Assembly (NCBI GenBank): GCA_903884535.1
Contig: CAISEZ010000075.1
Coordinates: forward strand, 1-47,239
Direction of reading: 5' to 3'
Length of the DNA stretch: 47,239 nt
From: an uncultured Verrucomicrobia subdivision 3 bacterium
Lineage (GTDB): Bacteria; Verrucomicrobiota; Verrucomicrobiia; Limisphaerales; UBA11358
Below the pieces are notes generated by a model. That model was not told where the DNA came from. It saw only the letters and a list, made by a program, of their open reading frames with translations, and ran no database searches. The position numbers and the translations under genes are program-made. Shown here piece after piece: positions 8,163-17,296 of this stretch (within the stretch, counting starts at the first letter, position 1; every line of letters begins with the position of its first letter).

Positions 8163-9506
8163 CTAGAATTTGAACACCGCCTCCGTCCCCAGAAAATTTT
8201 CGTTGCCGCGCGAGTTGCCGCCGACCGTTTTACCCTGTTCAAAACTGTATTCTGTTTTGAGGGCCAGCCGGTCGCTGAAACGGTAGCCCAGGCCGAGGCT
8301 TAACCGCCAGAGTTCCGTGGTCAGCACGTTGTTGAAATAATCATTAAAATTGCCGAAGCCCACGAGCGGGTAGCCGTTGTCGGCGAAAATCTGGCTGAAC
8401 CGCGCCGCCACAAAAAATTTCTTCGGCAGGTTTTGTTCCGCCTCCACCGAGTAATAAAAAATATCGCGGGCATCGTTGGCGGTCGGGTCATCGTCGCCGT
8501 AGCGCACATAGCCGCCGTTCGCGCTGACGTGGCCGCTTTTCCAGCGTGCAGTCAAGTCGCCCTCCACGGCGGCGGCATGAAATTTTACCGCCGCCGGCCC
8601 GAGGGCGCGGAACCAGCCGTTGCCGAACCAGGTCGCCGAAGTGTATTCGTGGGGCGAATCCACATCGCCGGTGCGCATCCCGCTCACGCTGAAATGCCAG
8701 TGTGCGTTGGGATCAAAACTCACGCGGGCGGTCACCGATTTGTCGCCGTCAAAATCCTGCACGCCCATGCCGCCGCCGTTTTGCACCGCGAGGACGTAGC
8801 TGAATTTTCCCAGCGCGCCATAAAACTCCACGCCCGGATCAATGCCCCAGAAATCCGCCAGCGAATGCGAGATGAGCGGGTTTTCCATCGCGTAACGATT
8901 TTGATATTCCTCGCCGAACGGAATGTTCAGCCGGCCGGCGCGCACGTTCCACTGGCTGTCCTTGCCCCACAGTTGCGAGGCATCCTGAAAATCCAGATAC
9001 AGCTCGCCGAGCTGCGTGCTCAAGCCGTTGTTTTCGCGCGTGGCCAGGTCAATGTCGCTGAAAAAATAAACCTCGTTCCAGATGGGCGCTTCGAGGAACA
9101 GCCGCGCATCGTCCACGCGGAAATCCGAGTGCGGCGCAAAGCCGTCCGGGCCGGTGTTGAAAAAAGCCACGCCGCCTTCCGCGCTCAAATTGACTTTGCC
9201 CAGATTGAATCCGCCCTGGGTCGGCGCGGCGTTTTCCCCGGATGAATTTTCCTTCGCGGCGCTGGAGGTTTCCAGTTCCGAAACTTTTTGGGTGAGGGCG
9301 TCCAGCACGCTGCCTTGCTTCTGCACCTGCTGCTGCAACAGTGCATTCTGCTCGCGCAGCAGCCGCACTTCATCGGCCAGTTTTGCGTCGTCGGCGTGCC
9401 CCGTCAGCGCGGTGGCCAGGAAAACGGTGAGGACGGCGAAACATGGCGGAAACCACGGCGCATTTTTGGAGTCACGGCCTTTTGGATTGTTTAAAGGATT
9501 TCGCAT
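8163..9506 (-). CDS. Outer-membrane porin (OprP/OprO-like) with N-terminal coiled coil
   Basis: 447 aa from the ATG at 9506. The open frame continues to a TTG at 9545, but starting at 9506 places a signal sequence at the front (hydrophobic CFAVLTVFLATALTGHA after a basic start). A short coiled coil follows (LADEVRLLREQNALLQQQVQ, LDALTQKVSELE), as in many porins of this phylum. The rest is a long series of amphipathic strands (FRVDDARLFLEAPIWNEVYF, WNVRAGRLNIPFGEEY, GVEFYGALGKFSYVLAVQNG) ending in AVFKF, the terminal aromatic residue typical of Bam-assembled barrels. It heads a four-gene unit. The substrate is unknown; the porin could admit the substrate of the PQQ enzyme (inference). Confidence 0.8.
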   Translation of the reverse strand: MRNPLNNPKGRDSKNAPWFPPCFAVLTVFLATALTGHADDAKLADEVRLLREQNALLQQQVQKQGSVLDALTQKVSELETSSAAKENSSGENAAPTQGGFNLGKVNLSAEGGVAFFNTGPDGFAPHSDFRVDDARLFLEAPIWNEVYFFSDIDLATRENNGLSTQLGELYLDFQDASQLWGKDSQWNVRAGRLNIPFGEEYQNRYAMENPLISHSLADFWGIDPGVEFYGALGKFSYVLAVQNGGGMGVQDFDGDKSVTARVSFDPNAHWHFSVSGMRTGDVDSPHEYTSATWFGNGWFRALGPAAVKFHAAAVEGDLTARWKSGHVSANGGYVRYGDDDPTANDARDIFYYSVEAEQNLPKKFFVAARFSQIFADNGYPLVGFGNFNDYFNNVLTTELWRLSLGLGYRFSDRLALKTEYSFEQGKTVGGNSRGNENFLGTEAVFKF

Positions 9507-9618
9507 CGCGACGTCGGGGAAACTCTTACTGTATTTTCCGGCCAAACGGAAAGGAAATTGTTTGGCACTCCGCGCTTTCGTCCGCCGCCGGTTGTGCTAG
9601 AGTGCGGCACACGAACTT

Positions 9619-10896
<1,278 letters not shown>

Positions 10897-10964
10897 AAAA
10901 TGTTTCGCGCGAAGGATGCGAAGTGGGCGAAGGAGCTTTGCAGCCTATTAATATGTTAGCAACG

Positions 10965-11321
10965 TCATACCCACTTCATGGTTTTTAAATCTTCAAACTG
11001 GCCACCGCAGGAACAATCCCACTGAGAATCTTCGGTCTTTGTTTTCTCACACTTCGGGCAAACTACTGTTTTCCGGGGTGACGGGGAACGATAGAAAAAA
11101 TAGCCGAATAAGATGCCTAAACCAACCGCTAACGGCAACCGAGATGGAATCTCCTCCAATGGCACGCGGTTCGAAGCATAGTGAATAGACCAACCTCTGC
11201 CGCGGAAAAATGTAACGAACGCGCAAACAGTAACGCCAATAGCGATGGCTCCGTAACGACGGAAACGTCTGGCTTGGTCTTTGGCTGTCAAAATCTCGTC
11301 GGCTGTGCGTTTCACCCACAT
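10965..11321 (-). CDS. Small membrane protein with C-terminal zinc ribbon
   Basis: 118 aa from the ATG at 11321 (MWVKRTADEILTAKDQARRF; a further in-frame ATG at 11336 is less likely). Two probable TM helices (YGAIAIGVTVCAFVTFF and LPLAVGLGILFGYFFY) are followed by a zinc-ribbon-like C-terminus with CPKC and CSCGG, then FEDLKTMKWV. I recognise the pattern as a hypothetical family seen in this phylum but know no function. It is transcribed opposite to hflX and lies between the two copies of the hflX 3'-end repeat. Its upstream side carries a 38-bp element shared with the next small gene. Confidence 0.7.
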   Translation of the reverse strand: MWVKRTADEILTAKDQARRFRRYGAIAIGVTVCAFVTFFRGRGWSIHYASNRVPLEEIPSRLPLAVGLGILFGYFFYRSPSPRKTVVCPKCEKTKTEDSQWDCSCGGQFEDLKTMKWV

Positions 11322-11361
11322 CGTCAGATGCCCCAATATTTAAGTTGGCCGCAGTTTTTTT

Positions 11362-11399
11362 GGCCTATCCTTTTTCATGAATTTGAGGTTGCGCTGGAC
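11362..11399 (-). repeat. 38-bp element upstream of a small membrane-protein gene, copy 1
   Basis: It begins ggcctat and ends gaggttgcgctggac, and matches 12067-12104 at 32 of 38 positions without gaps. It lies about 40 bp upstream of the minus-strand start at 11321. It could be a promoter or leader segment or a recombination site; no homology between the two downstream genes accounts for it. Confidence 0.6.
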
Positions 11400-11469
11400 G
11401 TAAGGTGTTATCAAGCATATTTTTTGGGCGAAAATGATAGGCGATTTATTCCAAGCAAAGGCTGCAAAC

Positions 11470-11616
11470 GTGCCGCAGGAAAAGGCCGCCGTCATTGCGC
11501 GCTTGCACGCGGTGGGGCAGGTGGTGGCGAGCCGTTACACCGGCAAAAACGCGCGCTTCAAGGTGCGGATACCGCCGCATCTGCACGCGGAATTCGCGGC
11601 GTTTGTGGTGGCGTGA
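11470..11616 (+). pseudogene. hflX 3'-end fragment
   Basis: This is a second copy of the last 48 hflX codons (VPQEKAAVIARLHAVGQVV...) with a proper stop (TGA in place of TAA) but no GTPase domain. Compared with the intact gene there are 3 amino-acid changes (S to A, Q to R, E to A) and 4 synonymous changes. It is open from an ATG at 11434, which would give a 60-aa peptide with a foreign start; there is no reason to think that this is a functional gene. The mix of changes suggests descent from another functional hflX allele, not a recent copy of the resident gene. Confidence 0.85.
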
Positions 11617-11665
11617 AAAATGTGTCGCGCGAAGGATGCGAAGTGGGCGAAGGAGCTTTGCAGCC
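11470..11665 (+). repeat. 196-bp direct repeat, copy B
   Basis: Partner of 10750-10945. It includes the hflX fragment and the same 49-bp downstream flank (only two differences around the stop), and also ends at ctttgcagcc. The sequences beyond the two ends are unrelated. Confidence 0.95.
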
Positions 11666-11699
11666 GGTCAGGCATCAGGCATCACGGTCATGGTCAAAC

Positions 11700-12023
11700 T
11701 CAAGTCTCTGCCGCCGGACGGTTCATCGCCGACACCACAGCGACCAGTAGAAGAATTGCGACTGGAATCTTGAAGATGATCCACAAGTCAGAAATCCCCG
11801 CAAAAAACGCCGCGTAAAACACGCTGCCGATAATCGCCGCCGGAAGACGAATCCAGCGAGCAGCAATTCCTAAAGCGATGTAGATAACTGCGCTGAACGT
11901 GAAGAGCCAATAAATCTGTCCGCCAGAAAGAAGCCAAGCGATGCCTGCGATGAAAATCTGAATGGCTGCGACGCCAAACAGCGCTGATACCGTGACGTTT
12001 TTGTCTTTTCGAATGATGCTCAC
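11700..12023 (-). CDS. Small integral membrane protein
   Basis: 107 aa starting at a GTG (12023). Nearly the whole chain is hydrophobic, with about four TM segments: ALFGVAAIQIFIAGIAWLLS, YWLFTFSAVIYIALGIAARW, IIGSVFYAAFFAGISDLWII and IPVAILLLVAVVSAM. I do not recognise the family. It occupies the position downstream of repeat copy B that the zinc-ribbon gene occupies downstream of copy A, and is on the same strand as that gene. A perfect palindrome, ctaacaattgttag, lies just upstream (about 12038-12051), and the second 38-bp element lies further upstream. Confidence 0.6.
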   Translation of the reverse strand: MSIIRKDKNVTVSALFGVAAIQIFIAGIAWLLSGGQIYWLFTFSAVIYIALGIAARWIRLPAAIIGSVFYAAFFAGISDLWIIFKIPVAILLLVAVVSAMNRPAAET

Positions 12024-12066
12024 AGCGTGTCGTGATGACTAACAATTGTTAGACCCAAGGTTTTGT

Positions 12067-12104
12067 GGCCTATGCTTGTTCATAAATTCGAGGTTGCGCC
12101 GGGC
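12067..12104 (-). repeat. 38-bp element, copy 2
   Basis: Partner of 11362-11399 (32/38 identical), in the same orientation and at a comparable distance upstream of the minus-strand small gene whose start is at 12023. Confidence 0.6.
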
Positions 12105-12310
12105 TTAAAAAGTTGTCCAGTTAAATTGACCCGGATGGCGGACGATTTCGTTCCAACAGCAGCGGGCAAAGGTTCGCCGGCGGGTGCCGTCCGCGGGCGG
12201 GTCAGGTTTTTGGCATCGCCAGAAATTGTTTGGCCAAAACCAATCTCCGGCTTGCGTTGCGGCGATAATCGGCGTTAAATCTTTTCCGCAACCAACGAAG
12301 GGTTTTTTAT
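12105..12310. other. Unassigned sequence before glgC
   Basis: About 200 bp with no recognisable gene, RNA or repeat. The last bases hold the glgC ribosome-binding site (gaaggg, about 8 bp before the ATG). The segment lies between the hflX-linked mosaic and the normal gene order, so it may be debris of an older insertion; nothing in it proves that. Confidence 0.4.
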
Positions 12311-13621
12311 ATGTCATCACGCACCGGACGCCAAACGCACAACACCAGCAAAGTTCTCTGTGTCATCATGGGCGGCGGACAGGGCACGCGCCTGTTTCCG
12401 CTCACCAAAGACCGCGCCAAGCCGGCCGTGCCGCTCGCCGGCAAATACCGGCTGGTGGACATCCCGATCTCGAACTGCATCAACTCCGGCTACCGCCGCA
12501 TTTATGTTTTGACGCAGTTCAATTCCACCTCGCTGCACGGCCACATTTCGCGGACGTATAAATTCGACCAGTTCACCAGCGGCTTCGTGGAAATCCTCGC
12601 GGCGCAGCAGACGTTCACCAACAATTCCTGGTATGAAGGCACGGCGGACGCGGTGCGCAAAAACCTGATTCATTTTCTCAACCACGATTTCGACTACCTG
12701 ATCATCCTGAGCGGCGACCAATTGTATCGCATGGATTTCCGGCCGGTCATCGCGCAGCACATCGAGACCGGCGCGGGCATCACGGTGGCGACCATCCCAG
12801 TGGGCCGCGCGGAGGCGAAATCGCTCGGCATCATGCAGACGGACGAAAATCATCGCATCACGCGCTTCGTGGAAAAGCCCAAGGACGACGCGGTGCTGGA
12901 TTCGCTCATGCTGACGCCGGAGTTGAAGGTGAAACATGAAGTCGAGGCGCCGGGCGATTCGTTTCTCGCGTCGATGGGCATTTACGTTTTCAACCGCGAA
13001 CTCATCCGCGAGCTGCTCGACAATCCGCTGTCGGATTTCGGCAAGCACATCATCCCGCACGCCATCCAAAACCACCCGGTGTATTCCTACGTTTATCAGG
13101 GCTACTGGGAGGACATCGGCACGATCCGGTCTTTCTTTGACGCGAATCTGGATCTCGTTTCGGAGCTGCCGCGCTTCAATTTTTTCGACATGAGCGCGCC
13201 GATTTTTTCCCGGCCGCGTTATCTGCCCGGCTCGAAGATCAACAGCGCGCAAATTGACCACGCGCTCGTCACCGACGGCTGCATCATCAACGGCGCAAAA
13301 ATTTCCCACAGCATCGTTGGCCTGCGGACGTTTGTCGGCGGCGGCACGGAGCTGAACCGGGTGATTATCCTCGGCAGCGATTATTACGAGTCGGCGGAAT
13401 CGGTGATTAAAAACGAAAGCGCCGGCAAACCGCGCGTGGGCATCGGCGCGAACTGCCGGATCGAGAACGCGATCATTGATAAAAATGCGCGCATCGGCAA
13501 CAACGTGACGATTTCGCCCGCCGGCAAGGCGGAGAATCTCGACCACGAAAATTATTTCATCCGCGACGGCATCGTGGTCATCCCGAAAGATGCGGTCATC
13601 CCGCACGGCGCGGTGATTTGA
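12311..13621 (+). CDS. glgC: Glucose-1-phosphate adenylyltransferase
   Basis: 436 aa. It makes ADP-glucose from ATP and glucose-1-phosphate, the committed step of bacterial glycogen synthesis. Signature motifs: the nucleotide-binding GGGQGTRLFPLTKDRAKPAV, KYRLVDIPISNCINSG, the glucose-phosphate region ILSGDQLYRMDF and FVEKPKDD, then YWEDIGTIRSFFDANL. The C-terminal left-handed beta-helix repeats (RIENAIIDKNARIGNNVTI) carry the usual regulatory region. The ATG at 12311 has an SD (gaaggg) at good spacing. It converges with mrp, with only 9 bp between the stops. Other glycogen genes are not in the window. Confidence 0.95.
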   Translation: MSSRTGRQTHNTSKVLCVIMGGGQGTRLFPLTKDRAKPAVPLAGKYRLVDIPISNCINSGYRRIYVLTQFNSTSLHGHISRTYKFDQFTSGFVEILAAQQTFTNNSWYEGTADAVRKNLIHFLNHDFDYLIILSGDQLYRMDFRPVIAQHIETGAGITVATIPVGRAEAKSLGIMQTDENHRITRFVEKPKDDAVLDSLMLTPELKVKHEVEAPGDSFLASMGIYVFNRELIRELLDNPLSDFGKHIIPHAIQNHPVYSYVYQGYWEDIGTIRSFFDANLDLVSELPRFNFFDMSAPIFSRPRYLPGSKINSAQIDHALVTDGCIINGAKISHSIVGLRTFVGGGTELNRVIILGSDYYESAESVIKNESAGKPRVGIGANCRIENAIIDKNARIGNNVTISPAGKAENLDHENYFIRDGIVVIPKDAVIPHGAVI

Positions 13622-13630
13622 ACACCGCGG

Positions 13631-14671
13631 TCAGGAAAATTTCTTCCGCAGCGTTTCGGCGATTTGAATAAACGCCTTGCCCGCCGCGTGATTCGGCGCG
13701 GAAACCATAATTGGCATACCGCGGTCGCCGCCTTCGCGGATGGCGGTGAAGATCGGGATTTCGCCGAGGAACGGCACGTCCTGGCGCGCGGCCTCTTCTT
13801 GGCCGCCGCCGTGACCGAAAATTTCGACGCGCTCGCCGTTCGGCGCGGTGAAGTAGCTCATGTTTTCCACGATGCCCAGAATCGGCACGTTCACTTTGCG
13901 GAACATCGCGATGCCTTTGCGCACGACGCCGAGTGACGCTTCCTGCGGCGTGCTGATGATGACGCCGCCGTCGAGCGGCACCGCCTGGCAAAGCGAAAGC
14001 TGCGCGTCGCCGGTGCCCGGCGGCAAATCCACCAGCAGAAAATCCAAATCGCCCCACTCGACCGCCATCAAAAACTGGTTGATGGTTTTGGTGATCATCG
14101 GCCCGCGCCAGATCACCGGTTCGTCGTCGTTGAGCAAAAGCCCGATGCTCATCACCTTCACGCCGTGGTTGGACGGCGGCACGAGCCGTTCGGCGGCGTT
14201 GACGGTCGGGCGTTCGTGAACACCCATCATCAGCGGGATGCTCGGCCCGTAAATGTCGCAATCCAACAAACCAACTTTCGCACCGAGGTGCGCGAGTGCA
14301 CAAGCGAGGTTTGCCGAGCACGTGGATTTGCCGACGCCGCCCTTGCCGCTCGCGATGGCAAGGACGCGTTTCACGCCGGGCACTTGGGTTTGATTCGAAA
14401 AAGTCTTGCCGGTAGCGGCCTGGCCGGCGGTCGGCTGGCGCACCTCGACGTGAACGTGATTCACGCCGGGCAACGCTTTTAGAATCCGTTCGCTCTCGGC
14501 TTTAATTTGCAGCGCGGCTTCGGGATTTGGCGAGGTAAATTGCATGACCACGCTGACCGCGCCGCTGGCGGCGGAAATTTCTTTGACGAGGCCGAATGAA
14601 ATAATGTCGCGCGAAAAGCCCGGATACTTGACGGCTTTGAGCGCATTTTGAATGGCTTCCTGTGACAACAT
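13631..14671 (-). CDS. mrp: Mrp/ApbC-family Fe-S cluster carrier ATPase
   Basis: 346 aa: an N-terminal DUF59-type domain (residues 1-85), then a deviant Walker A P-loop (SGKGGVGKSTCSANLA), the switch region DCDIYGPSIPLMMG, and LLVDLPPGTGDAQLSL. The family transfers Fe-S clusters to target proteins. The stretch after ENMSYF reads TAPNGERVEIFGHGGG, so the CxxC pair that ligates the bridging cluster in ApbC/Nbp35 is absent; such CxxC-less Mrp variants are, as far as I recall, known in other bacteria. It diverges from sufD with 139 bp between the starts. Confidence 0.9.
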   Translation of the reverse strand: MLSQEAIQNALKAVKYPGFSRDIISFGLVKEISAASGAVSVVMQFTSPNPEAALQIKAESERILKALPGVNHVHVEVRQPTAGQAATGKTFSNQTQVPGVKRVLAIASGKGGVGKSTCSANLACALAHLGAKVGLLDCDIYGPSIPLMMGVHERPTVNAAERLVPPSNHGVKVMSIGLLLNDDEPVIWRGPMITKTINQFLMAVEWGDLDFLLVDLPPGTGDAQLSLCQAVPLDGGVIISTPQEASLGVVRKGIAMFRKVNVPILGIVENMSYFTAPNGERVEIFGHGGGQEEAARQDVPFLGEIPIFTAIREGGDRGMPIMVSAPNHAAGKAFIQIAETLRKKFS

Positions 14672-14793
14672 GGCGGATAGGTTGCCAGTCGCGCGGTTGA
14701 AGGCAAAATCATTTCGCGAACCAACCGTTTTTCGCCGCCGTTTTCAATTGCGCAAAACCCGCCGGCATGGGAGATTGTTCCCTTAATTTTGAA

Positions 14794-14808
14794 TTAGACT
14801 GATTCTAA
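14794..14808. promoter_or_regulatory. Putative Fur-family (PerR/Irr-like) operator at the sufD start
   Basis: The 15-mer TTAGACTGATTCTAA differs at one base from TTAGAATNATTCTAA, the 7-1-7 palindrome I associate with PerR- and Irr-type regulators. It ends two bases before the sufD ATG, in the region between divergent Fe-S genes. A bound repressor would block the start of the suf unit. No regulator gene of this family is in the window, and the assignment rests on the motif alone. Confidence 0.45.
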
Positions 14809-14810
14809 AC

Positions 14811-16151
14811 ATGACGCAAAAAGCAAACAACGGGACGGAACTGCTGGTCGGGAAATTTTCACAGTTTGAAGCCGCCGCGCCGACGTCGAACTGGCTGTCG
14901 CCGCTGCGCCAGGCCGGCCTGGCTGGTTTTGCCGCACTCGGTTTTCCCAAATTGAGCGACGAAGACTGGCGTTTCACCAATGTCGCGCCCATCGCCAATC
15001 TGCCGTTTACGCTCGCCGGCGAAGCCGTGGTCAATGGCGCGGAAACCAAACTGATTGATGAATCCGCCTTCGCCAAGCTGACCGGCCACCGGCTCGTGTT
15101 CGTGAACGGATTTTTCTGCGCGAAACTTTCCAGCATCAAGCCGGTTGCCGGCGGTGCCCGCATCGAAAGCCTGGCGGCCGCGCTGACCCAGGATTCGGCG
15201 CTCATCGAAAAACATCTTGGCCAATATGCACACACGGCGAACAACACGTTTGCCGCGCTGAATCAGGCGTTTTTCACCGACGGTGCGTTTATCTTCGTGC
15301 CCAAAGGCGTCGAAGTCGCCGAGCCGGTGCAGTTGATTTACATTTCGTCCGCGAAACAAACCGGCGAAACGATTTTGCCGCGCAACCTGGTCATCGCCGA
15401 GGCGAACAGCAAGCTGACCGTGGTGGAAAGTTATATCAGCACGGGCAATGTCGCGTATTTTACGAATGCGGTGACGGAAATTTTTGCGGGCGATAACGCC
15501 AGAGTTGAGCACGTCAAGCTTCAGGACGAGGCGGCGAAGGCATTTCACATCGCCACGATCGCCGGTGAATTTGGCCGCGCGAGCAATGTGACGGTCCACT
15601 CGTTCGCGCTGGGGGCAAAACTGTCGCGCACCAACATCCGCACCAAACTCGCGGGCGAAGGTCTGGAGTGCATCCTCAACGGACTTTATCTGACGAAGGA
15701 TGAACAGCTCGCCGACCATCACATGATTGTCGAGCACGCGCAGCCGCATTGCGCCAGCCATGAATATTTCAACGGGATTCTGGATGACAAATCCAAGGGC
15801 GTGTTTCACGGCCGCATTTATGTTCATCCGATCGCGCAGAAAACGGACGCGAAGCAGACGAACAAGAATCTGTTGTTGTCCGATGACGCAACGGCGGACA
15901 CCAAGCCGCAGTTGGAAATTTATGCCGACGACGTGAAATGCACGCACGGCGCGACCATCGGTCAGTTGAATGCCGAGAGCATTTTTTATCTGCGCACGCG
16001 CGGCATCGGCACGGACATGGCGCGGCAGATGTTGATCCACGCCTTTGCCGGCGAGATCATCGAGCGCATTAAATGCGAGCCGGCCCGCGAAGTGGTGGAC
16101 AAATTGGTGTGGGATCGCCTCGAGGCGAATCCGCATTTGTTGGGAAAATAA
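14811..16151 (+). CDS. sufD: Fe-S cluster assembly scaffold subunit SufD
   Basis: 446 aa. SufD pairs with SufB in the SufBCD scaffold, with SufC as ATPase. The typical beta-helix core and C-terminus are present: GVFHGRIYVHPIAQKTDAKQ, NLLLSDDATADTKPQLEIYA, DDVKCTHGATIGQLN, FYLRTRGI, and the C-terminal MLIHAFAGEIIERI. The ending HGATIGQLNAESIFYLRTRG is the SufB/D family signature; the length and N-terminal region (DEDWRFTNV) indicate SufD. It is the first gene of a plus-strand unit sufD-sufU-sufT-sufS. Neither sufB nor sufC is nearby. A possible operator overlaps the translation start, and no clear SD is visible. Confidence 0.92.
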   Translation: MTQKANNGTELLVGKFSQFEAAAPTSNWLSPLRQAGLAGFAALGFPKLSDEDWRFTNVAPIANLPFTLAGEAVVNGAETKLIDESAFAKLTGHRLVFVNGFFCAKLSSIKPVAGGARIESLAAALTQDSALIEKHLGQYAHTANNTFAALNQAFFTDGAFIFVPKGVEVAEPVQLIYISSAKQTGETILPRNLVIAEANSKLTVVESYISTGNVAYFTNAVTEIFAGDNARVEHVKLQDEAAKAFHIATIAGEFGRASNVTVHSFALGAKLSRTNIRTKLAGEGLECILNGLYLTKDEQLADHHMIVEHAQPHCASHEYFNGILDDKSKGVFHGRIYVHPIAQKTDAKQTNKNLLLSDDATADTKPQLEIYADDVKCTHGATIGQLNAESIFYLRTRGIGTDMARQMLIHAFAGEIIERIKCEPAREVVDKLVWDRLEANPHLLGK

Positions 16152-16246
16152 TTTTTAAGGCGCGAGGCGCGTGGCTTTGGGCGCGAGGAAAACAGCTCTG
16201 CCTCAAGCCCACCGCCCCAAGCCTAAAGCCTGTGAGCAAAGCGATC

Positions 16247-16702
16247 ATGTTCGACGACATCAACGATCTTTATCAGCAGGTCATCCTGGACCACTGCAAG
16301 AAGCCGCGCAATTTCCACGAGATGCCGGCGGCGACCTGCTCGGCACAAGGGCACAATCCGTTGTGCGGCGATAATCTGAAGCTGTTTCTCACGCTGGACG
16401 GCGACGTGATCAAGGACGCGAGTTTCGTCGGCTCGGGCTGCTGTATCTCGAAAGCTTCGGCGTCGTTGCTGACGGACAATATCAAGGGCAAGACGAAGGC
16501 CGAGGCGGAAAAAACCTTTGAGCAGGTGCGCGACATGATCACGACCGGCGTGGTCAATGGCGATGTCGGCAAGCTCGCCGTGTTCGCGGGCGTCCACAAA
16601 TATCCGGCGCGCGTGAAGTGCGCGATTCTTTCCTGGCACGCCTTGATCGGCGCGCTGAAAGGTGAAGCGAAACCGGTCAGCACGGAAAATGAACAGACCT
16701 GA
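16247..16702 (+). CDS. sufU: SufU-type Fe-S assembly / sulfur-transfer protein
   Basis: 151 aa from the ATG at 16247; the open frame reaches back into sufD, but homology starts at MFDDINDLYQQVILDHCKKP. The three conserved cysteines are in place: C40 (NPLCGDN), C65 (GSGCCISKAS, followed by a second Cys) and C125 (RVKCAILSWHAL). The insertion between the second and third cysteine motifs, GKTKAEAEKTFEQVRDMITT, is typical of SufU as opposed to IscU. SufU takes sulfur from SufS using a Zn site. The 95-bp gap after sufD holds an imperfect hairpin (ggctttgggcg / cgccccaagcc, 16172-16224). Confidence 0.93.
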   Translation: MFDDINDLYQQVILDHCKKPRNFHEMPAATCSAQGHNPLCGDNLKLFLTLDGDVIKDASFVGSGCCISKASASLLTDNIKGKTKAEAEKTFEQVRDMITTGVVNGDVGKLAVFAGVHKYPARVKCAILSWHALIGALKGEAKPVSTENEQT

Positions 16703-16741
16703 TTTGATTTCAACCGCAACAACGACGAGACTGTTTCCATT

Positions 16742-17296
16742 ATGAGTTCCGAACAAAAAATTCTGACACGCGATGTCGAAGCCTCGGTGGTTCCCATCGG
16801 CACGAAGGTCACGCTCCAAAAAGGCGAGACTGCGCACATCACGCAATCGCTCGGCGGCACTTACACCGTCATCGTGAACGGCAATATGTTCCGCATTGAG
16901 TCGAAGGACGCCGACGCGCTGGGCATTGAAGTGAAGCCGGCTGCCACCGCCACGGCCACGCCGAGCGGGCCGCTCACGCAGGAAGAGCTGGAAAAGAAAG
17001 TCTGGGAATCGCTCAAGACCTGTTACGACCCGGAAATTCCCGTCAACATCGTGGACCTCGGCTTGATTTATGATTGTCACCTGACGCTGATCGGCGCGGA
17101 CAATTACAAGGCCGATGTGAAAATGACCTTGACCGCGCCCGGCTGCGGCATGGGGCCGGTGCTCGCGCAGGATGTGCAAAACAAACTCATCTCGCTGGAG
17201 CCAATCGACGAAGCAAACGTCGAACTCGTCTGGGATCCGCCGTGGAACCAGAGCATGATGACCGAGGCGGCCAAGCTGCAACTCGGACTGCTTTAA
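16742..17296 (+). CDS. sufT: SufT, DUF59/MIP18-type Fe-S maturation protein
   Basis: 184 aa. The N-terminal ~70 residues (VVPIGTKVTLQKGETAHITQ, LGGTYTVIVNG) match the extension found in the SufT family. The C-terminal DUF59 domain contains the family hallmark CYDPEIPVNIVDLGLIY, then MTLTAPGCGMGPVLAQDVQN and VELVWDPPWNQSMMTEAAK. SufT acts as an auxiliary factor in Fe-S protein maturation. It lies between sufU and sufS on the same strand. Its TAA stop abuts a dispersed inverted-repeat element. Confidence 0.9.
   Translation: MSSEQKILTRDVEASVVPIGTKVTLQKGETAHITQSLGGTYTVIVNGNMFRIESKDADALGIEVKPAATATATPSGPLTQEELEKKVWESLKTCYDPEIPVNIVDLGLIYDCHLTLIGADNYKADVKMTLTAPGCGMGPVLAQDVQNKLISLEPIDEANVELVWDPPWNQSMMTEAAKLQLGLL

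Noticed and set aside
11434..11616. Functional 60-aa gene with hflX-like C-terminus
   Set aside because: The first 12 codons are unrelated to hflX and the rest has no GTPase domain. It is best read as a leftover fragment.
11362..12104. Integron-type gene cassettes with attC sites
   Set aside because: The small genes with shared 38-bp elements invite this idea, and a palindrome ctaacaattgttag is near one of them, but I cannot find a matched RYYYAAC/GTTRRRY pair at both units, the 196-bp hflX repeats do not fit, and no integrase is seen.
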